Notes under the pieces: generated by a model
What the model was told of the DNA's origin: nothing
What the model saw: the letters and a program-made list of their open reading frames with translations, nothing else
Database searches by the model: none
Shown: positions 1 to 10,209 of the stretch, piece by piece
How the letters are laid out: each line of letters starts with the position of its first letter
How positions within the stretch are numbered: the first letter of the stretch is position 1
Translations under genes and position numbers: made by a program
Assembly: GCF_016920785.2 (NCBI RefSeq)
Contig: NW_024609857.1
Location: 70,058,252-70,122,251 of the forward strand
Direction: 5' to 3'
Length of the DNA stretch: 64,000 bases
Origin: Ixodes scapularis
Lineage: Eukaryota; Arthropoda; Arachnida; Ixodida; Ixodidae

Positions 1-1500
1 CTAGATGCGTAAGTGAATGTTGTGTAGCTCTGTTCAGTTGAAGTCTTTATACCTGCATGCCCGATAGCCACAGTAAAACTGTGTATTGATATGTTAAAAG
101 AGTATGTTGTTAATCAGACTAAACCAATTGCTGATATGCCATACGGCTATGCTTTATAAACGAGCTGCATTTCATGCTGACCGATAGAGCAGCATCGTAC
201 CTAACTTTAGTTTTGTTATTTTGCAACATATTCTTAATCATGGTTGTAAAATGTACAGGTACATGGTTTCATGACAAGAGTTTCCTATCTCCTAGGTAGA
301 CGAACTGGTAATTTATATTAACAGCAAGGTTCATTATATACAGATTTTCAATTCACTTCTGATGTTACTTCTTTTTTGCTGTATTTCAGAAATGGTTATT
401 GAAATATATTTGTCTTCGTTATATAATATTATCAATACTTGTTGGGGTTTTCTTGTTGTTTGTTTGTCACCCTTCAGCCCATTCCGTTATTCTGTCTATC
501 TTCTTGCAGGTACAGATATATGAAATAACGTTTTTTCTTAGGCGATTTGTGGACCGTGAGACTCCAGCCTTCAAGACAATCATTCGCTGTTTTTGTGTGC
601 ATGTTTTTCGCAATTTTGAAACGCGGCTATAGCACTTTGCAAATAAAATACGTATAAAAAACCGAGTATCATATTGCTATCCCAGTGTTGAAGATGTCGC
701 TCCAGCTGGTTCTGGTTTGTTTTTAGGGAGCTTAAATATTGCCGCGATGCGTTGCAATCTGGGATGCTAACGCAGCTTCCCATAAAAACTTTCATAATTA
801 TTTGCCCTTGAAACGACGTCACATCGACTTCACGCCGCCAAAAGGCCATATTAACTTTTGGAAAAGCAAAGGAAATGCCGATGAGATTTTGGAATTTCTG
901 AACCAGAATGTGAACTGGGCAACACTGCTAGCGCAAAACAAGCAAACAAATGTATTATTTTTTCGTTTTTCTTTTTTTTAGTTCTAGGATTATCAGAAGT
1001 GCCCGTGTGAGGTGCCCGTGTGGGGTAGTTGCCCGTGTGGGGTAGTTGAAAGTGCCCGTGTGGGGTACAAAGCTAAGCGGCAAAATTGGCGGCCCGCAAA
1101 TACTCTTTTCAAGCGAAATGCAAAAAAATCCGTCAATACCCTGTACGCGCCAATTGACGCACAGTGTATGTACACAGTGCGACAGTGTTGGCGAAAGAAG
1201 TTGCTCTTTTTTTTGTCGCAATGCTGTCATTATGGCTGTTGCTATGGTGGGAAGCGCTAATTTGCGGCACTAACTTCGGCGGTAAGATTTCACCCTCACC
1301 AATGTGCTTCTACACCCCTGCTGTCGTGTGGCCCGGTGTGCGAGCCTGGCCAGCCTTGCTCGCCGCTGTGCCTGCGTATGGCACAAGCCGTCACAGGTTG
1401 CGTTTACATGCATTCCATCGTAGGGCGTCGAATCAAGATTTGACTATTTTGATTGGTATACAAATGGGTAGAAGCGGAAGAAGTAGGCAGACAGGCTGCG
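1..1500. other. AT-rich non-coding stretch without a recognisable gene
   Basis: No open frame here has domain-like content. The only local structure is a short tandem repeat at about 1000-1070, where GTGCCCGTGTGGGGTA-like copies recur four times with spacers of a few bases. I see no promoter or RNA gene that I can support. Confidence 0.4.
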
Positions 1501-1639
1501 TGTGATTGGTCCCTGCTCGCTTCGATGCACTACAATCGTATCCATGTAAACGTAGACATACAGGTCCCCCCTTAGTGTCCTGGATTTTAATCTGTGAATT
1601 CACGAGACGAACTTCTGCTTTCATGTGGGCCAAGGCTTG

Positions 1640-1825
1640 CGTGAGCGAAGTAGTAGCTGCGTCAATGTAGGCAGGTTCAATTCTGTCAAGCGTGACAACC
1701 TGCTGGCGCCTCTTGGCGTCAAGTGCTATAGTCGTTAGTGAACGCTGAAAAACCTCCAAAGGTCCATCATACGCCCGAGTAAGCGCCTTCATGACTGGGT
1801 CACCTGAGTCCATGTATCCAACCAA
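1640..1825 (-). pseudogene. Fragment of Ty3/Gypsy Pol C-terminus
   Basis: A minus-strand frame reads a segment like the tail of Gypsy integrase. It has a YDGP motif followed by a short beta-rich stretch and DRIEPAY, the pattern seen after the GPY/F module of many arthropod Gypsy Pol proteins. There is no integrase core upstream, and downstream the frame runs into unrelated sequence. It is therefore a short relic. It differs from the Pol tail of the large Gypsy element at 10-15 kb, so it comes from another family. Confidence 0.45.
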
Positions 1826-1984
1826 GTCTTGAGACCTGGAAACTTGACGGCGAGTTGGGTGCCGACGACTGATCGCCTGAAGATGTTGAAAAGAAAAAAT
1901 CGAGCAATCGATTTAGATATGTGGGTGGAGAAGAGGTTTCTTCGCGGTCATGATGTCCATCATCCACCTCGGACGTCTCTGTCC

Positions 1985-2870
1985 TGCATGCCTTCGCTGC
2001 CAACGCTGGGGGTCTTTCCTTCACAAAAGAGGATGCCAGCCAGGAGGGGCTCCAATTTCTGGATCTCCGCCTCACCCCTTCCTCCCACGGCCTATGCTGG
2101 TCCTTCCAACAGCGCTCTCAAAAACCTGTCCTCCCTTTCGCTAGCCATAATTCGAAAACAGTAAAATCCGGCATCGTCAAATCTCTTCTCTCCTCCTCCT
2201 GTAAAAAGTCCTGTCCCCACCTTATCAAGGAGAGTCTCTCGCGCCAAACGGCTAGGCTTCAGGGGCAGGATACCCCGCGGATCTGATTGAAAACAACATC
2301 AAAAAGTTGATCGTGCAGTCCGGGAGCCGCCCCCGCAATTCCCCACCCAGATCCTTCTCCTCCCGCCCTGCATGCATTCCCTACGTGCACAACACATCCC
2401 ATCGTTTGAGTGCGCTTGCATGCAAATTCGACACCAGGGTCCTTTTTACCTGCAAATTCAAATTGGGTGGATTGTGCAAGCGCGTCAACAATCCCAAACC
2501 TCCGCCCTCCTGCACTAAAAACACGCCCAGTGCTTCCGCCCCTGCGCGCGAGGGAAAGTGTACACGATCCCTCTTTCGTGCGGAGCGGAGTACATCGGTC
2601 AAACGGGACGATGTATCAACGACCGTCTCCGTGAACACGCGAGGGAGATCACGAGCCCGCCCGAAGATTCCGTGCATCCGGTTGTTGTCCACGCAAAAAA
2701 ATGTTCCTCTTGCACACCCCATTTCACCCAAACAAAAATCATAGGGGGACACCGATCTCGATTCGGAAGAGAAATAATAGAATCCGTAAGTATCAAGTCG
2801 GCGACAACAAAGCTTTCCAGCCCTTCCCTTTCCCTCTCGGAGAGAGAGATTAGCTTCCTTCGAGGGAGGG
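1985..2870 (+). pseudogene. Penelope-like retroelement, RT C-terminus plus GIY-YIG endonuclease (frameshifted)
   Basis: Three plus-strand segments in different frames follow the order of a Penelope-like element. Around 1998-2280 one frame contains LQFLDLRLT and a stretch ending in a basic QTARLQ segment, typical of the RT C-terminus. Around 2370-2480 another frame gives IPYVHNTSHRL, the linker before the nuclease. From 2558 a frame gives YTIPLSCGAEYIGQTGR followed by a cysteine-rich segment, which is the GIY-YIG domain (Y-I-P and YIG, then the Arg of GRC). Penelope elements are reverse transcriptases with this nuclease. The frame changes show a decayed copy, and its 5' part is missing. Confidence 0.8.
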
Positions 2871-3359
2871 GAGCCCCCCAGCACACGCAGGTTTGGGAAA
2901 ACAGTGGCAAACAAAAACAACCCCGGAAAGCCGCCCTTTGTTCTTACTTCTTCTCGCCTTCTGTTTCCGCCTGACCCTCTGGTGCTCCGGTCCGTCTTGC
3001 GCCTTCCCCAGGGAATTCCGATGACCCCCCCCCCCCCTCCCCCCGCTCTCCGCATCGCCTCGACGGCACGAAGCGACGCGAGGTGTCATCTACGAGAGAG
3101 GCGACACGGACCAGACCACGCCGTGGACCAGACTCCCGACCGCCCGCTGTGTTCGCCCCCGCAACGGTCTCCCTGTGTTTCTTACACCTCCCTTCATCCC
3201 ACTCCCCCCTTTCCCCATCGCCTTCCCAACTCGAGCTCTGAGCGGCGAGCCGCCCCAGTAAATCTGTAGTTGCAAGTCGAAAGCTGTGTCGTCTGTTTCG
3301 TCCTCTTGTGTGTTTCTTTCGTTTTAAGTCAATGTAGATTACCAACACGCTCAAGTCTA

Positions 3360-4760
3360 TAATTATAAATCAGATGACTTTTGCTTCTGAAAATCGTACC
3401 GTTGCTCAGCTATAACATTATTTTGTTTAAAAAATTGTATTAGTCGTGCATTAATACCTCCTTCTATGAGTTTTGAAAAAAATAAGAAGAATGGAGATTG
3501 GTCTGGGGGGGGGGGGGGTAACTATCTAGGTCATTTTTATCACCTCCTTTGTGAATCACCGACACTCTTGCTATCTTTAATTTATCGGGAAATTTGCCTG
3601 TACTCAGAACTAGATCACATATATGTGAGATTGTCCCACTAATTGAGTGAACTGAATTTATAGGCTGGGATTCTATACCATCTTATGCCATCTTCACCAC
3701 AAGCACTGTTATTCTTAAGTTTGTGTATTAGCCTTTATAGTTCAGTTTCAGTAGTAGGAAGCAAAAATATTAGACTCTCAAAACCCGGTGAGATGTAGCA
3801 TTCGTAATCAAAACTACTAATGGCATTGCCAGTGGAAGCACCGGACATAAAAAAGGGGGCAAGCTTAGTCCCTGTACAAGACATGCCTGCAATTATAACT
3901 CAAAACTATCGTTTCTTTCGTATTTAGACCGTAAATTATTTATCTTTTTCCGCACTTCTATCGGTCCATTATAAATATCTGCGAACTTATTATCATGATA
4001 AACACTTCGTGCTCGTTTAATATCATCGCCTAGTTTATTTCTGCTCTTTTTGTTTCGTTCTTATAAAAAAGGGTGAAGAGCTTATGTCATTGTTTTATTA
4101 TATGAAAAAGTGCTGCGACAGTCCAAGGCTTTCTTGAGTTTTCGTTCTGTTTAAATAGCACCAATGGAAACACTCGATCATAAAGTTCCTTAACCATTTT
4201 TGAAAAGAGGTCGTATGCTGCATTCGAATCACCCAGCTGAACAAAGAAGCTCCATTTTTCCTCCTCAACTAAACATTGAAACAACATTATTTTATCATCA
4301 TTAATCTCCCTATGCATAATGGATGCATGGCATGTGGGTTCTTTACGCTGTGTTGAGTACGGCCTGAAAACAAAAATGGGTAAATGCCAAATGGTCACTA
4401 AGATCCTATACCAGGACACCCGCCTCTAATTCACTTGGTATTTCGTACAGCAGATGTCAAGCAAGCTCTGACACATTTCCGTCACCCGGGTCGCGACATT
4501 AATTACATTCCCATGGCCTAAAGAATAAAACACATCAAAAAGCTTTTGCTTTGCTAGTCTAATTACATTAAAGTCACCACGAACAATAGCACGTTTACCT
4601 ATTTGCGCTCACCATTGCCGCACATTTTCAAAGAATTTCATGAGAATTTTGATATGACATGTACATCTAGGTGTTCCATTACATACTGCGCCACACCTCC
4701 TCCTTTCATATTGACGCGGGATATTGATGTGCATTCATATCCCGTGAGGGGAACGATATC
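3360..4760 (-). pseudogene. CR1/Jockey-type LINE ORF2 fragment (endonuclease end to RT start)
   Basis: Read on the minus strand, 4700-4430 contains VRGDFN-like and LLDIC motifs of the AP endonuclease end. At 4419-4087 an open frame shows the linker typical of CR1-like ORF2, with a conserved NAAYDLF and a terminal RKPWT. At about 3610-3530 a frame reads FPDKLKIA, the entrance of the reverse transcriptase domain. At 3460-3370 another reads IAEQRYDFQK, the next RT block. Stops and frame changes occur throughout, and a C-run lies at 3507-3518. It is a truncated, inactive copy. Confidence 0.65.
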
Positions 4761-4769
4761 GTAATCGTT

Positions 4770-5800
4770 TATTGACGAAACTATCTGTCAATAATGAAAC
4801 GCCGTTCGACGAACTGATTGCCGTCGAGTCTCAACTACATTGCAGCGCCTTCAGCCAACACCACCTCGAAAACAAGGCCTGCGCATGACGTCATCATTAG
4901 CGGCAATCAGGCTGAAGCTTGATTAGAGTTTGGGCCGCGTCACAACTACGCCTCATTCACGGGTGGCCACAGCTGTGAGAACGACTGCTGAGCGCGATCT
5001 GATAGCGAGCTTCCACAGTTCATTTGCAATGTGCACGCGACACCATCGAGATTGCCGGTCCTAGCAGCCTAGCGGAAAAGCATTGAACTGGCCGGGACAG
5101 GTCCTTTCGCGATTTCTGGTCGTGTCTTGCGGCTTCCGGGATTACATGTTGTCCCGGTGACTTCGTTGTAACTGCAGTATAATCTTGCTCTCAGGGTGTT
5201 GTGCACGCAATCTGCGCAACCACGTGAACCAGCCATTCTGCAAATATCAGCGCTCATCAGCACCGTGGAAGAACATTAAAGAGACCTTTTCATCGCTTTC
5301 TAAAAAAAAGTAAAATGAAAGCCTCTGGATGTTCGCTTATGCCAACACATCGCCGCAGGTTCGGAACGTGGAGGATAAAAAGCGGGGCAAACCATTTTGA
5401 GTTCAATACTTGCTTGCTGATGGCCAGGCGTTGTGCGTTGGGCTGGAACATGGCACGGCACGACCTGTATTAGACCGCTACATTTGCCCGATAGTGGCGT
5501 CCCCTATAGGTCGCTGGAGTCGCGAGTATAGTACTAAAACGTGGCCCGGTCATGCTCTCTGGGGGCATCCCTGTAGCTGATTGAAACCAGTTGCATGACG
5601 ATCACCACAGGGCCTTAATCTAGAAATTTAGTTTTTAACCAATTAGGATTCAAAGAGTTTGTTAAAACGTGAGCTTACCATGAACAATTCATAGCAGAAG
5701 GGCATAAGCAAACATCTCAACTCCTAAACACACTTTATTTCTACTTGTATGAAAACGACGAAAGGAGTTCAACAGAGCACGTTTTTGAAACTATACTCTG
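4770..5800. other. Intergenic stretch, nothing recognised
   Basis: Only short open frames without domain-like content. I see no RNA gene or repeat that I can name. Confidence 0.4.
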
Positions 5801-5811
5801 GGTCATAAAGC

Positions 5812-5817
5812 TTTATT
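5812..5817 (-). terminator. Possible polyadenylation signal of the sulfotransferase gene
   Basis: TTTATT on the plus strand is AATAAA on the minus strand. It lies about 230 bases downstream of the sulfotransferase stop codon, a reasonable 3' UTR length. Another TTTATT near 5732 could serve instead. Confidence 0.35.
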
Positions 5818-6043
5818 CAAAATCCTGTTGCGTGTATTTAATAAGCATCACAGTGCTACATGCACAAAGTATAAATTTTTAAATAAAAGTTGAAATGACA
5901 CAATCACCTGACTGATCTAAAAAGACGGATTTAACATTATCTCCCATATGTCTCTTTGTTTTCTATAATGCATCACTCAATACCTTTTTTTTTTTTTTCG
6001 CTTTCTGTCTTGTTACAGTCACGAATTGAACAACAAAAATGAC

Positions 6044-8633
6044 TTAATGCGTATGAGCAAGCTCAATGTCCATCCAAAGACTCATAATACACGTACCTTC
6101 GAACTTTTCGTCAATTTTACGCTGCATTTGTCTTACATTTTCGGGCGAAAAGTACGATTTCCAACCACCAACTTCACCTTTCCGAACAAGGCTGCACTTG
6201 GCCCGTTTTGCTTCTTCGCTTCCTGAGACTGGCGGAACATCACCGCGCCCAAGCAACTGCGCTATCCCTTTTGCGTCGGTTCGCAGTACATCTTTCATGA
6301 ATTCGACGCTACTCCTTTCGAAAACGAGTTTCAGAAGCTCGCTGTCACTCCGCACCATATCGCCGTACTCCTCGCCCAAGAAGCGTGCCAACCTGAAAAC
6401 AACTCCCGCCTTGTCCCTATGAATCTCCTCGTAAGTCACAAAAAACACATTAGAATCGTGTCTGTGCTCGTAACCCGAGAGGACGTGGTCAAAGTAGTCG
6501 CCGAAGCCGAATTTACCATCCAGGAACGTGCCCAGGAAATCCTCAAAAGTTCCGTCGGCGAAGTCGTACAACGGAAAGTCCCGCACCATGTGGAAGTTGG
6601 ACACGCAGCAGTCCCAAGGATTCCTGGCCACGTAGACGTATTTGGCCTTGTCGCTGAGCCGCAGTCTGTTCATCGGAAGGTGCGTCCGTAGGAGCCTCGG
6701 AGCATCCGACGACGACTCCTGCAGTCCCTGAATCTCCAGGAATGGGGCCCTGTTCGTGAACTCGGCGAATGTCTTCATCGATTGACCCTTGTTCAGGAGG
6801 AGCTGGATCATTTGCTGAACCAAATGGGTCCCCGTTCTGGGAAAAGTCACCTAAAGGTTTCGTTTTGTTTTTATTTATTTAGTTGTTGCAGTTTCAACTC
6901 ATTCCTGCTGTCATCATAATTAGCTGCGGTCTCACTGCTCGTACTTCTTACTCAAAGAGAGCCTGCAGACGCTGTCTGAAGCGTGTGGCTTGCTTACAGT
7001 TGTCATAAAAAAACTCTCTTCAGACGTTATCTAAGCACGCATGTGCATGAAACAAAAATGCTTAGAACGTGCTTGAGCCGTATCCGCGGATAACTCTTTC
7101 ATAAATTGCTGCGGAGAACTGCGCGGCTCTTTCGCATGATGTTTGAGTAGAGTGACTGCGGGTTTTGCGAATCTATCGTCAATGGTTTAATTAAAACACA
7201 CGCAAACACAATTGTAACTTCTTGTTATACTTCTAGTAGTTTGTTAGCTAGTCAGGGATGATACTTTGATATATCGATACTCTGGGAAACATGGATTCAT
7301 CAGATGCACCGTCATTATTACTATCCGTGGCCGTAGAAAGTTAAAAAACTGCAGTACAAGTTTACAGTAACGTTTGAAAGGAAGCTTTGGTGAGTGGTTT
7401 TGAAGATGCTTATCTAAGTATTTATCTTCTAAGTACTGCATTTTCAGATTCAAGTAGTAAGCATTGAACTCCCTTGTCAATCATTTAAAGTTAAGTGTAG
7501 TAACCAACAGCCTAAGAAACGCAGGGCGTGGTTTCTTATGTTCTCGCTCTTATCGTCTCATACCACAATGTCAACAATAATTAGATGCTGGGGAACCACC
7601 GTGTCCTGCATTTTGTTTAAACTGCCTGCGACTGCAGGTTACAATAGCATTTTATGTCGCAAATAGGCCATATGCAAAATTCTTGCCAGCTATCGTCATC
7701 ATGTCATGAGAAGCCCCCATATTGTTTCTTTTCTTCATATTTTCTAGTTGTGCACGAAACGCATCTGCAATTGACTCGGTTCGCACGGTATTAGTACGAT
7801 TTATTTGTTCACCCAATGAGTCGCTGTTCAGTTTCGGTTCAAAAAAAATAAACTAAAAACGGCCGCGAAATTTTGGAAAAAAAAAATTTCGGCAACGAGG
7901 TATCAAGACTCGTCACTCAAGCAGTAAACTTGGTGATCCGGGACAGTAACTGTCTTTATCGAAGACGTTTGTGTGAAGGGTTTGTACTAGACTTGCAGCA
8001 GGGGGTCGTATTTTAGTTGCACGACTCCCACTTTGCCGGGACCATTGTTTATCGGGCAGAACTATTGGGTAATTGATCATGAGTACACTAGTTGGCGTTT
8101 TTGTTTTTGCACATGCTCTATTGCCTTCAAAGTTGTTGAGAAGACTGTAGGTCTACTAGGCATGTTGTGCAGCAGACGCAGATGTAAAATTAAAATCATA
8201 CTGAGCGTATTACAACGAAACTCCCCATATGTTTCGTGAGTACAGGATTTTACTAGATGGCATTAATTGACATCTTATCCATCAGGATAATTGCTCTTTT
8301 CTGTTTTTCTTTTTTTAGAAGTGACTGCTTCATTCGAAAGCAACAACACATAGATACTAACTGATGCCTGAGTGAATTATTATCCTTACCCATTTACTCT
8401 ATAATTTAACCTGTTCAATAGTTTTTAAGAACTATTGAACAGGTGAATTTAGAGTACGGAAGCGTTCGCCTGTCCGTTGCAACTTAAATGAGAATAGGTT
8501 GGGTCACCTCAATGATGTCCCCCTCTTGATGTTCGAGCCCCAATGATTCCATGTAAAACGTGGGGTTATAATAGGCCGCACATGCCTCCCCGTTGATCAG
8601 CTGAGTGGCAGGAGCACGCTTGGTACTGCTCAT
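6044..8633 (-). CDS. Cytosolic sulfotransferase (SULT family), two coding exons
   Basis: Transfers sulfate from PAPS to a hydroxyl or amine acceptor in the cytosol; the substrate cannot be told. Coding exon 1 is 8633-8508 (42 codons, starting MSSTKR and ending GDIIE). Its donor is GTGACC at 8507 and its 5' side has a TTTTTTAG acceptor at 8662, so an untranslated exon lies further upstream. Coding exon 2 is 6850-6044, after a CCTTTAG acceptor. The phase-0 join gives 310 aa, the usual family length of about 290-310. Joined-protein landmarks: PAPS 5'-phosphosulfate loop VTFPRTGTH at 43-51, catalytic His in RTHLP (about residue 99), 3'-phosphate site ARNPWD with a following Ser, VTYEE, and the C-terminal RKGEVGGWK loop, which has GG where GD is common. 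No stop or frameshift. It appears functional. Confidence 0.9.
6851..8507 (-). other. Intron of the sulfotransferase gene
   Basis: 1657 bases between the two coding exons, with GT donor and AG acceptor on the minus strand. It contains no recognised gene. A short inverted repeat (arms around CCTGTTCAATAGTT) sits at 8398-8456 inside it. Confidence 0.8.
8398..8456. repeat. Short perfect hairpin in the sulfotransferase intron
   Basis: Arms CCTGTTCAATAGTT and AACTATTGAACAGG are perfectly complementary around a 6-base loop. Weaker pairing continues outward to TCTAAATT-like ends. It may be a small foldback transposon remnant; no target duplication is clear. Confidence 0.6.
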
Positions 8634-8669
8634 GGCCAAATATGCCGTGACTGGTGCTTGTCTAAAAAA

Positions 8670-9345
8670 GAAACATCCAAATTTAGTTTTGTTTTTGTTT
8701 TTTTAAGTACAAACGTAGCACGAAAGGGTTGAAATAATTCAATAATCTAATATCCCTGGAAAACTCAGAAGAGAAACCGACTTTTTGCGAAGACGCATTT
8801 CTGTATTTTGACCTCCTCTCGAGTAGCTGATGGCTTTTGCTGAGTCTTCATTGTTTTAAATTGGTTGGATTTGAGTGTGGGCTGCAAATCTAATATTCGG
8901 CGTGAATGTTAATTCCGAAAAAATTTAAATTAGAAACTCTGCTACTAATAATACAGATATTTTCAGTTAATTAAAAAACATAAAACAAACATTTGTTTTC
9001 GTCTCCTCAAGAACCATGTAGGCTATTGCGATGCCTGTCAATTAAAATGGAGGTTTTTTTTTTATGTGCTCCGTAAAAACAAAATAAGAACGAACGCATA
9101 TACACACTTGCACATGCATACGTACATTCACAAGGGCAAACATGGAGACAGAGATACATGCGTTCATACATAGAGGTGTACACATATGCATACATAGATA
9201 CATACATACATACTCTGAACAAAACAAACAATTTCTTGAAGACTGAAGGCAAGGACTAAGTACCTCAAACATTTATAAAGACTTACGTGCGTACACATAC
9301 ATATGAACTTATAAATACATACATACATGCGCGATCAGCATTCAT
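8670..9345. repeat. AT-rich stretch with degenerate ACAT microsatellite
   Basis: From about 9095 to 9330 the sequence is rich in CATA/ACAT tetranucleotides (for example ACATACATACATAC), broken by other bases. No gene is visible. The untranslated first exon of the sulfotransferase may lie in or beyond this stretch but cannot be located. Confidence 0.55.
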
Positions 9346-9347
9346 AT

Positions 9348-9724
9348 CGTCACGGGTGGTGACCAAAAATAACAAATAAACAGGAAGAAATGAACGTTTA
9401 ATGTGGCGAACTTGTGCCAAAAATAAAAGAGTACAAAAGATAATAATAGAGTGTCGCAGGCGTCGAAGTCGGCGTGGCAGCAGAGTCGAACGCTGGGACA
9501 AGACTGAACTCTGCTTGCCAGGCGGAGCCGCTTTTGTACACGCGTTGGCTTTTGGAGCATTCGATGTAGAAGGTTCGACGCGTAGAACATTCTAAACTCG
9601 AATCAGCTAGACGGTTCTTGAATTCTCCAGAACATCTCATTACAGTGTCAACAAAATGCGTAGCCGCGGCCAGGAATCGAACCCTGGACCTTCGCGTGGG
9701 AGGCAAGCGCGATAACCGTTAGGC

Positions 9725-9755
<31 letters not shown>

Positions 9756-10102
9756 CGTTTATATTTACAGAGTTAAAAGCTGGCCTTCTTGGCCATTGCC
9801 GAAGCCACACATGTATAGAAACCCACCCAATCAAATTTTCATAGGATCAGTTGAGCATTATACAATTTCTATTTATGAACTTGTCTCTTTTCACCATGTA
9901 GTTTTTTAAACGTGCTTGCATAACGGACCACTGCTCGAAGCCGGGCATGCACGTTTGCTCTAACAGGTTACTAGTGTAGGAAAAGCCTTCGACATAATGG
10001 CTCCAAGCAGGCTTGCCTTTTTCTTCAACGAGCGTGTGATCTGTAAACGATAACCGTTAGGCCACGCGCGCGCTGCCTGCTTGGCTAGCTGCGCGCGCGG
10101 CA
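9348..10102 (-). repeat. 3' LTR of the Gypsy element, split by a LINE tail
   Basis: Homologous to 15175-15591 over 9348-9724 and 10048-10102. The break at 9725-10047 is a poly-A retroposon flanked by a 15-bp duplication. On the minus strand it starts TGCCGCGCGCGCAGC right after the polypurine tract. Confidence 0.9.
9725..10047 (-). mobile_element. 5'-truncated LINE 3' end inserted in the LTR
   Basis: The T-run at 9725-9748 is a poly-A tail on the minus strand. The insert is bounded by the 15-bp direct repeat CGATAACCGTTAGGC (9710-9724 and 10048-10062). One minus-strand frame reads about 50 codons with WSVMQARL and KRDKFINRN before a stop, resembling a LINE ORF2 C-terminus. The tail before the A-run is CTGTAAATATAAACG, similar to the tail of the LINE fragment near 27,330. 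It interrupts the A-box of the tRNA-like sequence in the LTR. Confidence 0.75.
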
Positions 10103-10120
10103 TTACTCCCCCCTTTAAAA
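10103..10120 (-). other. Polypurine tract of the Gypsy element
   Basis: On the minus strand AAAGGGGGGAGTAA lies directly before the TGCC start of the 3' LTR, the expected place and composition for the plus-strand DNA primer. Confidence 0.75.
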
Positions 10121-10209
10121 AGTGCATCGTCCCGATGCAATCCGAAAACAAAACAAATAGAAATAACGGTTAACTAAAGAGTCATTTGGAACACATACGG
10201 TCCACAGTC

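Noticed and set aside
2381..3354. Minus-strand frames over the Penelope-like region
   Set aside because: They lie opposite a recognisable Penelope coding segment and are Arg/Gly-rich shadows.
9342..9706. Frames within the LTRs, starting MFYASNLLHR
   Set aside because: Same sequence in both LTRs, non-coding U3/R region by position, no domain.
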